Source of the DNA: an uncultured Acidobacteriia bacterium
GTDB taxonomy: Bacteria > Acidobacteriota > Terriglobia > Bryobacterales > Bryobacteraceae
DNA: 64,000 nucleotides
Assembly: GCA_903828455.1 (NCBI GenBank)
Contig: CAIKMJ010000078.1
Span: 1 to 64,000, forward strand
Reading direction: 5' to 3'
The notes under the pieces are model-generated. The model ran no database searches and was not told the origin of the DNA. It was given only the letters and a program-made list of their open reading frames with translations. The translations under genes and the position numbers were made by a program. The stretch's first letter is position 1, and every line of letters starts with the position of its first letter. Shown one piece after another: positions 1 through 8,309 of the stretch.

Positions 1-884
1 AACCGCCCGAGGAAGCGCGCAACAAGATCTTCTTCGACAACCTGACGCCGCTCTATCCGAACGGCCGGCTGAAGCTGGAAACCACGCGCGAGAACTTCTC
101 AGGCCGCGTGATGGATCTGGTGACGCCGATCGGTAAGGGTCAGCGCGGTCTCATCGTCGCGCCGCCCCGCACCGGTAAGACGATGCTCCTCCAGAACATC
201 GCCAATTCGGTGACCACCAATCATCCGGAAGTCTCGCTGATCGTGCTGCTCATCGACGAACGCCCGGAAGAAGTCACCGACATGCAGCGCTCCGTTCGCG
301 GCGAAGTCATCAGCTCCACCTTCGACGAACCGGCCACGCGCCACGTGCAGGTCGCCGAAATGGTGATCGAAAAGGCCAAGCGGCTTGTGGAACACAAGAA
401 GGATGTGGTGATTCTGCTCGACTCCATCACCCGCCTCGCCCGCGCCTACAACACCATCGTGCCGCCCTCCGGTAAAGTGCTTTCCGGCGGCGTCGACTCC
501 AACGCCCTGCAGCGCCCCAAGCGCTTCTTCGGCGCGGCGCGCAATATCGAAGAAGGCGGCTCGCTGACCATCATCGCCACCGCGCTCGTCGATACCGGCA
601 GCCGCATGGACGACGTGATCTTTGAAGAATTCAAGGGCACGGGCAACATGGAAATCCATCTGGACCGCAAACTCATCGATAAGCGCGTCTTCCCGGCCAT
701 CGACATCAACAAGAGCGGCACCCGTAAGGAAGAGCTGCTCATGCCGAAGGACGAACTCAACCGCGTCTACATCCTGCGCCGCGTGCTCAGCCCGCTGTCG
801 CCGGTCGAGACCATGGAACTGCTGCTCGATAAGCTCGGCAAGACCCGCACCAACGGCGAATTCCTCGCTTCGATGAGCGGTTAG
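1..884 (+). CDS. rho: Transcription termination factor Rho, C-terminal part (gene begins before the window)
   Basis: Rho is the hexameric RNA-dependent ATPase that ends transcription of untranslated RNA. The reading frame is open from base 3 and starts in mid-gene ([20 protein letters not shown]), so the N-terminal RNA-binding domain lies outside the window. Visible are the Walker A region [16 protein letters not shown], the Walker B stretch [16 protein letters not shown], and the R-loop and secondary RNA-site region [20 protein letters not shown]. The protein ends at a TAG followed within about 30 bp by a strong intrinsic terminator. Identity is secure; only the 5' end is missing. Confidence 0.97.
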   Translation, partial: PPEEARNKIFFDNLTPLYPNGRLKLETTRENFSGRVMDLVTPIGKGQRGLIVAPPRTGKTMLLQNIANSVTTNHPEVSLIVLLIDERPEEVTDMQRSVRGEVISSTFDEPATRHVQVAEMVIEKAKRLVEHKKDVVILLDSITRLARAYNTIVPPSGKVLSGGVDSNALQRPKRFFGAARNIEEGGSLTIIATALVDTGSRMDDVIFEEFKGTGNMEIHLDRKLIDKRVFPAIDINKSGTRKEELLMPKDELNRVYILRRVLSPLSPVETMELLLDKLGKTRTNGEFLASMSG

Positions 885-912
885 CCAGCGGCTCAGTTAC
901 CGAATGCGCGAA

Positions 913-940
913 CGCCCGGCAGCGATGCCGGGCGTTTTTT
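913..940 (+). terminator. Intrinsic terminator of rho
   Basis: A perfect 9-bp stem (CGCCCGGCA pairing with TGCCGGGCG) with a GCGA tetraloop is followed directly by six T. It sits 29 bp after the rho stop codon and separates rho from the toxin-antitoxin pair. Confidence 0.92.
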
Positions 941-948
941 ATTCGCTG

Positions 949-974
949 TAATACTGCGAAGGAGATTCGTATTA
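949..974. promoter_or_regulatory. Imperfect inverted repeat before the antitoxin gene, possible autoregulatory operator
   Basis: TAATA and CGAA in the left arm are mirrored by TTCG and TATTA in the right arm, with three extra bases in the left arm. The repeat ends 10 bp before the antitoxin start and covers its purine-rich GAAGGAGA stretch. Ribbon-helix-helix antitoxins normally bind such palindromes at their own promoter. The operator role is inferred. Confidence 0.4.
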
Positions 975-984
975 CCATGGTCGT

Positions 985-1227
985 ATGCAGACCATCTCCC
1001 TCAAGCTGCCCGACGATCTTCTGGCTCAGCTCGATAGCGAGGCGAACGCGCGGGGCATGACAAAATCCGGCTTCGTGCGGGACAGCATCGAAAAGGCACT
1101 GCGTAAAACGTCGCCGGGGGCCGCGGGCTCCTGTTATGAGCTCGCTTGCGATCTCGCCGGCTCTGTCCGCGGGTTGCCAAAGGACCTTGCCGAAAATCCG
1201 AAGTACATGAAAGGTTTCGGCGAATAA
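985..1227 (+). CDS. Ribbon-helix-helix antitoxin (VapB/CopG type)
   Basis: An 80-residue protein starting MQTISLKLPDDLLAQLDSEA, the beta-strand then helix pattern of a ribbon-helix-helix DNA-binding domain (about residues 2-45). The C-terminal tail would wrap the partner toxin. It lies 4 bp before a PIN-domain toxin gene, the usual VapB-VapC arrangement. A GAAGGAG stretch lies about 20 bp upstream, further than ideal for a ribosome binding site. The antitoxin would neutralise the toxin and repress the operon. Confidence 0.85.
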   Translation: MQTISLKLPDDLLAQLDSEANARGMTKSGFVRDSIEKALRKTSPGAAGSCYELACDLAGSVRGLPKDLAENPKYMKGFGE

Positions 1228-1231
1228 GCCC

Positions 1232-1651
1232 ATGCCGAAAGGCGTTGTCCTGCTCGACACCGGGCCGCTCGTCAGCTTCCTCGCCGCCGGACTCAAACAC
1301 CACGCCTGGACCGTTGCCGAGTGGAAGCGGCTGCGCCCGCCCCTGCTCACCACAGAGCCCGTCTTGACCGAGGCAGCCTTTCTGCTGAAACGGGAAGGCC
1401 GCGACGCCGACGCCCTGTTCGCCCTGCTGGAGCGCGGCGTGATAAGAATCGCGTTCAGTGTGCAGGAACAGCAGGCCGATCTGCGAGCATTAATGCATCG
1501 CTACCGCAACATGCCCATGTCGCTGGCCGACGCGAGTCTGGTGCGGCTCTCCGAGTTGCACGCGAACTCTGAAGTGCTCACTCTGGATTCCGATTTTCGC
1601 GTCTACCGGCGACACGGCAACAAGGTAATTCCCGTGCGGATGCCGAACTAG
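1232..1651 (+). CDS. PIN-domain toxin (VapC-like ribonuclease)
   Basis: A 139-residue single PIN domain, a Mg-dependent RNase fold used by VapC toxins to cut tRNA or rRNA. The acidic residues expected at the active site are present: D9 in VVLLDTGPL, E47 in PVLTEAAF, D100 in MSLADASL, and D119/D121 in LTLDSDF. It is the downstream partner of the ribbon-helix-helix gene 4 bp upstream. It ends 14 bp before the convergent der gene. No residue loss was noticed, so it looks intact. Confidence 0.85.
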   Translation: MPKGVVLLDTGPLVSFLAAGLKHHAWTVAEWKRLRPPLLTTEPVLTEAAFLLKREGRDADALFALLERGVIRIAFSVQEQQADLRALMHRYRNMPMSLADASLVRLSELHANSEVLTLDSDFRVYRRHGNKVIPVRMPN

Positions 1652-1665
1652 CGTGGATCCCGCCC

Positions 1666-3000
1666 CTACTTCAGCGGCTTCCGATCCTTCTTCCGCTCCC
1701 GCCCGCGTATCTTCAGATGAATCGGCGTCCCCTCAAACCCAAACCGCTTCCGCAGCTGATTCATCAGGTACCGCTCGTGCGAAAAGTGCAGCGGCCCGGC
1801 CTTATCGGTAAACAGAATGAACGCCGGCGGCCGCACACCCACCTGCGTCACATACAGCACCTTGCGCTCTTCAAAGTGCAGCGCCTCCACGAACCGGTTC
1901 AGCTCGCCCGTCGTCACCCGCTTGCGCGCCGATTCGTAAATCCGCGCCACCAGCGCGAACACATCCTTGATCCCCGAACCCTGCATCGCCGAAATAAACA
2001 CCATCGGCGCATAGTCGAGGAACTTCAGGTGGTCGCGCAGATTCTGCTCGAACTCCTTGCGCTTGCCCGTCGTAATCAGATCCCACTTGTTGATGCAGAG
2101 GATCACCGGCCGCCCGCCCTCGTGCGCGTAGCCCGCGATGGTCGCGTCGAGCGCCACAAAGCCCTCGCTCGCATCCATCACCACAATCACCACGTCCGCC
2201 AGTCGAATATGCCGCCGCGCCATCACGACGCTCAGCTTCTCCGCCATCAGCTTCGTCTTGCCCTTGCGGCGAATCCCCGCCGTATCCACGAAGATGAAGT
2301 CGCGCCCGCCGTACTGCGCCTTCTCGTCCACCGCGTCGCGCGTCGTCCCCGCAATCGGTGAAACAATGGAGCGCTCCATCCCGGTCAGCGCATTCAGCAG
2401 CGTCGATTTGCCCACATTCGGCCGCCCGATAATCGCCACCTTGATGACGTCGGATTCGCTCTCCTGCTTCTCCGCCGCGTCCTCTTCTTCCTCGTTCACC
2501 GGCAGATTTTCCACCACGTGATCGAGCAGCAGTTCCACCCCGAGCCCGTGCTCGGCCGATACCGCAAACACATCCTTGATGCCGAGCTTGTAGAAATCGT
2601 TGACCAGCGTCTCGTTCCTGCCGGTGTCGATCTTATTCACCGCCAGCGTCACCGGCTTGCCCAGCTTGCGCAGCATCGCCACCAGCTCGCGGTCCGACCC
2701 GGTAATTTCGCCTCGCCCGTCGATCAGAAAAATCACGTGCGACGCCTGCTGCAGCGCCACCTGCGCCTGCGCAAGAATCTGACTCGGTATGTACTCGGCG
2801 TCGCTGACGACAATTCCGCCCGTATCGATCAGTTCAAACCGTCGGCCCCGGTGCTTCGCCATCCCGCTGATGCGGTCTCGCGTGATTCCGGGTTCGTCGC
2901 CGACAATCGACCGGCGCTGGCCGGTGATCCGATTGAATAAGGTGGATTTGCCGACGTTGGGACGCCCCACGATCACGACCGTGGGCGTTTCGGCTGGCAT
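1666..3000 (-). CDS. der: Ribosome-assembly GTPase Der (EngA)
   Basis: Der has two GTPase domains in tandem and helps late maturation of the 50S ribosomal subunit. Both G domains are seen: GRPNVGKS occurs twice, with DTGG and DTAG switch II motifs and NKID and NKWD specificity motifs. The C-terminal KH-like domain ends in a basic tail (GRERKKDRKPLK). I chose the ATG at 3000 (MPAETPTVVIVGRPNVGKS), giving 444 residues, normal for the family. An ATG 45 bp further upstream would add 15 non-conserved residues. It is divergent from dinG. Confidence 0.96.
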   Translation of the reverse strand: MPAETPTVVIVGRPNVGKSTLFNRITGQRRSIVGDEPGITRDRISGMAKHRGRRFELIDTGGIVVSDAEYIPSQILAQAQVALQQASHVIFLIDGRGEITGSDRELVAMLRKLGKPVTLAVNKIDTGRNETLVNDFYKLGIKDVFAVSAEHGLGVELLLDHVVENLPVNEEEEDAAEKQESESDVIKVAIIGRPNVGKSTLLNALTGMERSIVSPIAGTTRDAVDEKAQYGGRDFIFVDTAGIRRKGKTKLMAEKLSVVMARRHIRLADVVIVVMDASEGFVALDATIAGYAHEGGRPVILCINKWDLITTGKRKEFEQNLRDHLKFLDYAPMVFISAMQGSGIKDVFALVARIYESARKRVTTGELNRFVEALHFEERKVLYVTQVGVRPPAFILFTDKAGPLHFSHERYLMNQLRKRFGFEGTPIHLKIRGRERKKDRKPLK

Positions 3001-3073
3001 GTACTTCAATGATAACAGCGCGCCATCTCCATCCGTGAGCTGCATGCGGAAGCGGTGTGCTCAACTAGTCGAT

Positions 3074-5011
3074 ATGAGCGCGGGCTCCACAGTCGATCTC
3101 CGGAAGTCGGTGCGGAAGTTTTTCCTCCCGCACGGCCTGCTCGCCGCCAAACATCCCGCCTTCGAATCGCGCCCCGGTCAGGTCGAAATGGCCGAAGCCG
3201 TCGAGCGCGCGCTGTCGGAAAACCGCAAACTCGTCGTCGAAGCCGGCACCGGCACAGGCAAGACGCTCGCCTATCTGGTGCCCGCGCTCCTCTCCGGACG
3301 CCGCGTCGTCATCTCCACCGGCACCAAGGCGCTGCAGGAGCAGCTCTTCTTTCGCGACATCCCGTTTCTCGAAGGCGTCTTCGGCCGTCCCCTGCGCGTC
3401 TGCTACATGAAGGGCCGCGGCAATTACGCCTGCCGCCAGAAAATCTATGAAGCCGAAAACTCGCCCGTCCTCGCCGGCATGGAGGAAGTCGCCGACTTTC
3501 AAATCATCCAGGAATGGGAGAAATCAACCGAGTTCGGCGATCGCGCCGAAATTCGCGCGCTGCCCGAAGACAGCTCGGCGTGGCTCAAGATCGACGCGCG
3601 TTCCGAACTCTGCGCCGGCGTCAAGTGTCCGCAGTACGAACGCTGCTTCATCACCCTCATGCAGCAGCGCGCCGCCGAAGCCGACATCGTCATCGTCAAC
3701 CACCACCTGTTCTTCGCCGATCTTGCGGTCCGCCGCGAGGACAAGGCGGCCATCCTGCCCGACTACAACGCGGTGATCTTCGACGAAGCGCATGAGATCG
3801 AAGACACCGCCGGCCAGTACTTCGGCTTTTCCCTCTCCAGCCATCGCGTCCTCGAACTGCGCCGCGACGTCGCCGTCATGTCGCGCGCGCGCAAGTTCGG
3901 CACCGAAGAGCTCGACCGTATCCTGATGCGCCTCGAAGAAATCTCGCTCTCCTTCTTCGGCGCTCTGCCGGGCGCCGAAGGGCGCACCAGCCTCACCGAA
4001 CGCGCCGAATTTCTCGAAGAAAACCACGATCTCTACCTCGATTTCCTTGGCGTGCTGGACCTTCTCGCCACCCACCTCAAAGTGATCCCCGATGCGCCGC
4101 AGGAAGTCATTCCGCTCTTCCGCCGCGCCAATGAACTCCGCGGCTCGCTCGAATTTCTCATGGAAGGCGAAAACCCCGGCGTCGTCTTCTGGGTCGAACG
4201 TCGCGGCCGCGGCGTCTTCCTCCAGGCAACTCCCATCGATGTTGCCGACCTGCTGCGCCAGCACCTCTGGGATAAGGTCGACGCCGCCATCCTCACCTCC
4301 GCCACGCTCGCCGTCGCCGGCAGCTTCGATTACGTCGAAAAGCGCCTCGGCCTCGATCACGCCCGCTCGCTGATCGTCGAAAGCCACTTCGACTACCGCT
4401 CGCAGGCCCTGCTCTACATCCCCAACCACCTGCCGCACCCTTCGAGCCCCGCCTACGTGAAGGCCGCCGCCGACGAAATCGTGCGCATCCTCAGCGCCAG
4501 CCGCGGCCGCGCGTTTGTGCTCTTCACCAGCTACCAGCAGATGCGCATGATTTACGACCGCGTCTCGTTTTCGCTCGATTTCCCCATGCTCGTCCAGGGC
4601 ACCGCCCCGCGCATGGCCCTGCTCGATGAATTCCGCCAGACGCCGCACTGCGTTCTGTTCGCTACCTCGTCCTTCTGGCAGGGCGTGGACGTGCCGGGCG
4701 AGCAGTTAAGCTGCGTTATTATTGATAAGTTGCCGTTTGCGGTGCCGAATGACCCTGTAGTTGAGGCGCGGATCCGCAACGTGCGTGAGGCCGGGGGCAA
4801 TCCCTTTTACGATTACCAGATCCCCCAGGCGGCCATTGCCCTCAAGCAGGGATTTGGCCGGCTCATCCGGACGCGGTCCGACCGCGGAGTTCTTTCGCTC
4901 CTCGACATCCGGATTACGCAGCAAAGATATGGTCAGGTTTTCTTCGACAGCCTGCCCGACTATTCGTTTACGATGCAGTTTTCCGACGTGGAGACGTTTT
5001 TCGATGTTTGA
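3074..5011 (+). CDS. dinG: DinG/YoaA-family ATP-dependent DNA helicase
   Basis: A 645-residue superfamily 2 helicase of the XPD/DinG group, probably acting on damaged or structured DNA. Motif I is EAGTGTGKT and motif II is DEAHEIED. Between them are four cysteines (NYACR, ELCAG, VKCPQ, ERCF), the pattern of the 4Fe-4S cluster in this family. Motif VI-like GFGRLIRTRSDRG lies near the C-terminus. The length suits the shorter YoaA-like members better than E. coli DinG. I chose the ATG at 3074; a longer open frame runs back through der on the other strand and is not coding. It overlaps the next gene by 8 bp. Confidence 0.92.
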   Translation: MSAGSTVDLRKSVRKFFLPHGLLAAKHPAFESRPGQVEMAEAVERALSENRKLVVEAGTGTGKTLAYLVPALLSGRRVVISTGTKALQEQLFFRDIPFLEGVFGRPLRVCYMKGRGNYACRQKIYEAENSPVLAGMEEVADFQIIQEWEKSTEFGDRAEIRALPEDSSAWLKIDARSELCAGVKCPQYERCFITLMQQRAAEADIVIVNHHLFFADLAVRREDKAAILPDYNAVIFDEAHEIEDTAGQYFGFSLSSHRVLELRRDVAVMSRARKFGTEELDRILMRLEEISLSFFGALPGAEGRTSLTERAEFLEENHDLYLDFLGVLDLLATHLKVIPDAPQEVIPLFRRANELRGSLEFLMEGENPGVVFWVERRGRGVFLQATPIDVADLLRQHLWDKVDAAILTSATLAVAGSFDYVEKRLGLDHARSLIVESHFDYRSQALLYIPNHLPHPSSPAYVKAAADEIVRILSASRGRAFVLFTSYQQMRMIYDRVSFSLDFPMLVQGTAPRMALLDEFRQTPHCVLFATSSFWQGVDVPGEQLSCVIIDKLPFAVPNDPVVEARIRNVREAGGNPFYDYQIPQAAIALKQGFGRLIRTRSDRGVLSLLDIRITQQRYGQVFFDSLPDYSFTMQFSDVETFFDV

Positions 5012-5396
5012 AGTTACCGTGGAGCACAGTTTCGCCGCAGGACACTTTCTTCGCAATTACAAAGGAAAGTGTGAGAACCTTCACGGCCATAACTACAAAA
5101 TTCAGGTCACCGTGCGCGGCGAAAAGCTCGACGATGCGGGCATGCTGACCGATTTCGTCGATCTCAAACGCCTGCTCCGCGCCATCTCCGAACCGCTCGA
5201 CCACGTTCTGCTGAACGAAATCGAACCCTTCACCGAATGGAATCCCTCGGCCGAATATATTGCTCTGTACTTCTGCCAGAAGCTGCAGGAGGGCCTTCCG
5301 CAAACCAACCCGGTTGAAGTGGCGGAGGTGAAGGTCTGGGAAACAGACATTCAGTCCGCCACTTATCGCCCGCCGTCGAAACTGTCCGGCCGGTAA
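5004..5396 (+). CDS. queD: 6-pyruvoyl-tetrahydropterin synthase / QueD family protein
   Basis: A 130-residue T-fold enzyme. The zinc-binding histidines are visible as H8 and H14 (EHSFAAGHF) and H27 and H29 (LHGHNY), with the candidate catalytic cysteine C23 four residues before HGH. This layout fits 6-carboxytetrahydropterin synthase QueD of the queuosine/7-deazaguanine pathway, but 6-pyruvoyl-tetrahydropterin synthase cannot be excluded by sequence reading. It overlaps the end of dinG by 8 bp, so the two are probably cotranscribed. No other queuosine genes are in the window. Confidence 0.87.
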   Translation: MFEVTVEHSFAAGHFLRNYKGKCENLHGHNYKIQVTVRGEKLDDAGMLTDFVDLKRLLRAISEPLDHVLLNEIEPFTEWNPSAEYIALYFCQKLQEGLPQTNPVEVAEVKVWETDIQSATYRPPSKLSGR

Positions 5397-5442
5397 GCCG
5401 GCACTGCTCCGGCGGTTTGCTTACTCCCTCCGGCCGGTCAGC

Positions 5443-5769
5443 TTACACGGTCCAGTAAGTGACCAGCAGGCCTTCGCCCGCCACGTCGGCGTCGATCGCA
5501 TAGTCGGCGAGGTGAATCGAATTCTCCCCCTCCTGCGCCTCCACGCTGAACGTCTCCGAAAACCCTCCGCTCGTGTTGGGCCAGAGAATGCGCGCAACGC
5601 CCGTAAGATTCGACTTCGTCATCGAAGCCTTGCCCACGTACGTTTTCCCGGTCAGACCGGGAATCACCTGGAAGAACAGCCGGTTGGCAACTACGGTTTC
5701 ATCGGTACTCAGCCGCACCGGCGTGCCCGGTGTGGGCACATTGATGCGGCCTTTTGTGTTGATGGTCAT
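5443..5769 (-). CDS. Small hypothetical protein
   Basis: A 108-residue protein of unknown function. It is rich in beta-prone segments (VRLSTDETVVANRLFFQVIPG, then GLLVTYWTV at the end) and has no signal peptide, membrane segment or cysteine. It could be a small beta-sandwich. The start is an ATG preceded by a GAGGAGCTC stretch on the coding strand, which fits a ribosome binding site. It lies alone between queD and the ferredoxin gene. I do not recognise a family. Confidence 0.6.
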   Translation of the reverse strand: MTINTKGRINVPTPGTPVRLSTDETVVANRLFFQVIPGLTGKTYVGKASMTKSNLTGVARILWPNTSGGFSETFSVEAQEGENSIHLADYAIDADVAGEGLLVTYWTV

Positions 5770-5906
5770 CAGAGCTCCTCAACCGCATCTTAGGGCGGGG
5801 AACCGGGCCTGATGCTGCCGGGGAAGGCTAAATGACTGAGGAGAAAAGGAAATATTTTGCGCGGACTGTTGTGATCGGCTTCTGAAGCGATAACGGTACA
5901 GACGCA

Positions 5907-5937
5907 AAAAAGCGCAACGCTCCGTGCGCTGCGCTTC
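5907..5937 (-). terminator. Intrinsic terminator after the ferredoxin gene
   Basis: Read on the minus strand, an 11-bp stem (AAGCGCAGCGC pairing with GCGTTGCGCTT, one G-U pair) with a 5-base loop runs into six T. It begins 23 bp after the ferredoxin stop codon. Confidence 0.88.
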
Positions 5938-5960
5938 CCTGTCAGATTTTCTGATTTTAT

Positions 5961-6221
5961 TTAGCGGCCGAAAAACGCGGCATTCTTGTCCGCGAACTCC
6001 GCCCATTTTTCCGGGAGATCGTCGAGCGCGAAGATCGCCGAAACGGGGCAGACGGGCACGCAGGCGCCGCAATCGATGCACTCCGCCGGATCGATGTAGA
6101 GCATCTCCGAATCAGCGTGCTTGTCTTCATCCTTCTTGGGGTGGATGCAATCGACGGGGCACGCGTCCACGCAAGCTGTGTCTTTTGTCCCGATGCAGGG
6201 TTCCGCAATGACGTAGGCCAT
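5961..6221 (-). CDS. Ferredoxin, FdxA-like [3Fe-4S]/[4Fe-4S] type
   Basis: An 86-residue electron carrier. The first cysteine motif is C-x7-C-x3-C-x3-C (around CIGTKDTACVDACPVDC) and the second is C-x2-C-x2-C-x3-C (CIDCGACVPVCP). The wide first spacing is that of seven-iron ferredoxins of the Azotobacter FdxI / FdxA group rather than the clostridial 2[4Fe-4S] type. I chose the ATG at 6221 (MAYVIAEPCIG), which matches family N-termini; a longer open frame upstream overlaps galU's promoter region and is unlikely. It is monocistronic with its own terminator. Confidence 0.93.
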   Translation of the reverse strand: MAYVIAEPCIGTKDTACVDACPVDCIHPKKDEDKHADSEMLYIDPAECIDCGACVPVCPVSAIFALDDLPEKWAEFADKNAAFFGR

Positions 6222-6340
6222 ATGTTTTTGAACTTCTAAAATATCACACGAACCCCGCCAAACAGAAGTGCCGAAAACAAACACCGCGCCCCGCCCGCAA
6301 TTTCCGCATTTCCAGTTGCGGTCCCTCCCCCTCGAAAGCA

Positions 6341-6346
6341 TATAGT
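6341..6346 (+). promoter_or_regulatory. -10-like hexamer TATAGT before galU
   Basis: TATAGT ends 7 bp before the galU ATG at 6354. A start of transcription at the usual distance would fall on the ATG itself, so the mRNA may be leaderless. A weak -35 candidate, TTGCGG, lies 19 bp upstream. No ribosome binding site is visible. Confidence 0.45.
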
Positions 6347-6353
6347 TGAATCG

Positions 6354-7241
6354 ATGCCAGTCGCGAAAGTACGCAAAGCAGTCTTCCCGGCCGCCGGTCT
6401 CGGCACCCGCTTCCTTCCCGCCACCAAAGCGCAGCCCAAGGAAATGCTGCCGCTTGTCGACAAGCCCATCATTCAGTACGGCGTCGAAGAGGCGCTGCAA
6501 TCGGGGATCAGCAACATCATCATCGTCACCGGCCGCGGCAAATCGGCCATTGAAGATCATTTCGATGTCAGCTTCGAGCTGGAAAATCTGCTGGAATCCC
6601 GCAGCAAAAAGGAACTGCTGAAGATCGTCCGCCAGGTCTCCGACCTCATCGACATCTCTTACATCCGCCAGAAGGAAGCGCTCGGGCTCGGCCACGCCGT
6701 GCTGCGCGCCAAAGAACTGGTGGGCCCGGAGCCCTTTGCAACCGTCCTCGCCGACGACGTCATCGACGCCGCAACCCCCTGCATCCGCCAGCTCCTCGAC
6801 GTGTACGAATTCTTCGGCGCACCCGTGCTTGCCGTCATGGAAGTGCCGAAAGAAGCCATCTCCTCCTACGGCTGCATCGACGCCGAACCCGTCACCTGCA
6901 ACGGCAGCAAAGGCCAGGTCTTCCGCATTCGCGATCTGGTCGAAAAACCGAAGGCCAGCGAAGCGCCCTCGAACCTCGCCATCATCGGCCGCTACATCCT
7001 CACGCCCGACATCTTCGATTCCATCGGCTCCATCACGCCCGGCGCGGGCGGGGAACTGCAACTCACCGACGCCCTGCGCCACCAGCTGCGCAGCCGTCCG
7101 CTCTACGCCGTCAAGTTCGAAGGCAAACGCTACGACGCCGGCGACAAACTCGGCTTCCTGAAGGCCACCGTCGAGTTCGCGCTCCGCCGTGCCGACCTCG
7201 GCGCCGACTTCCGCGAATACCTAAAAGGCCTCACTCTCTAG
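6354..7241 (+). CDS. galU: UTP-glucose-1-phosphate uridylyltransferase
   Basis: GalU makes UDP-glucose from UTP and glucose-1-phosphate, a precursor for surface polysaccharides and glycogen-type polymers. The protein has 295 residues. The nucleotide-binding signature AAGLGTRFLPATKAQPKEML is at residues 13-32, with DKPIIQY just after it. VLADDVID and the substrate lysine region VEKPKASEAP are also present. It may supply the polysaccharide locus at 30-44 kb. A downstream gene starts 5 bp after its stop, so the two may form an operon. Confidence 0.96.
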   Translation: MPVAKVRKAVFPAAGLGTRFLPATKAQPKEMLPLVDKPIIQYGVEEALQSGISNIIIVTGRGKSAIEDHFDVSFELENLLESRSKKELLKIVRQVSDLIDISYIRQKEALGLGHAVLRAKELVGPEPFATVLADDVIDAATPCIRQLLDVYEFFGAPVLAVMEVPKEAISSYGCIDAEPVTCNGSKGQVFRIRDLVEKPKASEAPSNLAIIGRYILTPDIFDSIGSITPGAGGELQLTDALRHQLRSRPLYAVKFEGKRYDAGDKLGFLKATVEFALRRADLGADFREYLKGLTL

Positions 7242-7246
7242 CCGCC

Positions 7247-8209
7247 GTGACGCCGTCTCTTTTCGATCTTCCGCTTCGTCTCGCCGATGCCGTCCCCCTC
7301 GCCGAACTGATCTTTCAGCACGCCGAAGGCAAGCCGGTGAATGACGATGTGCGCAGCCGCATCGGCGGACGCTCGCGTGCCCTGCAGACCGACGCCCTGC
7401 GCCTCTGCCCCGAATCGCTCGAACGCGACCCGATTCACCCTTCCGCCTATTACATGTGCGTCGACGGCATCGGCGGCCAGCCCCTCCTGCTGCGCATCGC
7501 GCTCGCCTCCGCCCCATCCAGCGGACTCTTCCCGAAAGCGATCCTGATCGGACGAACCAAACTGCTCTCGCGCGAGATGGTCATCAATACGGTGCCCTTC
7601 GGGCCCGCCGACGCGGAACGGATCCGCACGTTTTCCGAGCAGCTGAACCCCGCGTTTCTCCCGAAGCCGTTCGGCGCGCGGCCGGTCATCCGCGTGCGCA
7701 GCGCCGCGCCCGCCGCGACCTTCCCCGCGGCCTTCGAAGCCTTCCGCGAAATTCTGAAGTCCCGCGGCCAGAACCTGGCCTGCTTTGCGGCGCTGCCCGG
7801 CCAGAATGCGCCCGAATTTGGCGATGCCACCATCTGGAGCGCGATCCGCGCGGGCTGGCGCGAAGGCTTTGCCCTTGAGGCCTGTCCTTCCACCATCGAC
7901 GAAGCCAAAGCGGCTGCCGCGTTCACGCGCTTCGGCGTGCGCTCGGTGGCGGCGGTCGCCATGATCCGCTCGGCGCGCCGCAAGCCCTTCGATACCGAAT
8001 GGATTTCCACCACAGGCAACCTCGCCGCCGAACTGGAAAGCCTGCGCGAGGAAGGTTACGCCGCGCAATCGCTGGCCTTCGAAGGCGCCGTGCCTGCCGA
8101 TGCCGAGCAAATCGCCGCCCGCTACCGGGCCATTGTCAACTCGCGCGACGTGCTGCTCGATGCCGCCGCCTCGCGCGAAGCGATCCTCGACAATATCGTC
8201 GCCGCGTGA
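7247..8209 (+). CDS. Conserved-looking protein of unknown function
   Basis: A 320-residue protein with a GTG start 5 bp after the galU stop, so likely cotranscribed with galU. It has no signal peptide and no clear membrane segments. The alternation of helices and short strands (LACFAALPG, FALEACPSTIDEAKAAAAF, EGYAAQSLAFEGA) could fit an alpha/beta barrel, but I recognise no catalytic motif. The last codons are the first unit of a six-copy 14-bp repeat, so its C-terminus may vary between strains. Function not assigned. Confidence 0.7.
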   Translation: MTPSLFDLPLRLADAVPLAELIFQHAEGKPVNDDVRSRIGGRSRALQTDALRLCPESLERDPIHPSAYYMCVDGIGGQPLLLRIALASAPSSGLFPKAILIGRTKLLSREMVINTVPFGPADAERIRTFSEQLNPAFLPKPFGARPVIRVRSAAPAATFPAAFEAFREILKSRGQNLACFAALPGQNAPEFGDATIWSAIRAGWREGFALEACPSTIDEAKAAAAFTRFGVRSVAAVAMIRSARRKPFDTEWISTTGNLAAELESLREEGYAAQSLAFEGAVPADAEQIAARYRAIVNSRDVLLDAAASREAILDNIVAA

Positions 8210-8284
8210 CATACGCCGCGTGACATACGCCGCCTGACCCACACCGCCTGACATGCGCCGCCTCACACACACCGCCTGACATAT
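8201..8284 (+). repeat. 14-bp tandem repeat, six units
   Basis: Six contiguous 14-bp units: two identical (GCCGCGTGACATAC), then four diverging copies of a GCCGCCTGACACAC-like form. The first unit contains the last codons and TGA stop of the upstream gene. The array ends 25 bp before the next start codon. Confidence 0.92.
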
Positions 8285-8309
8285 CGCGGAACACGTTACG
8301 ATAAAAATC

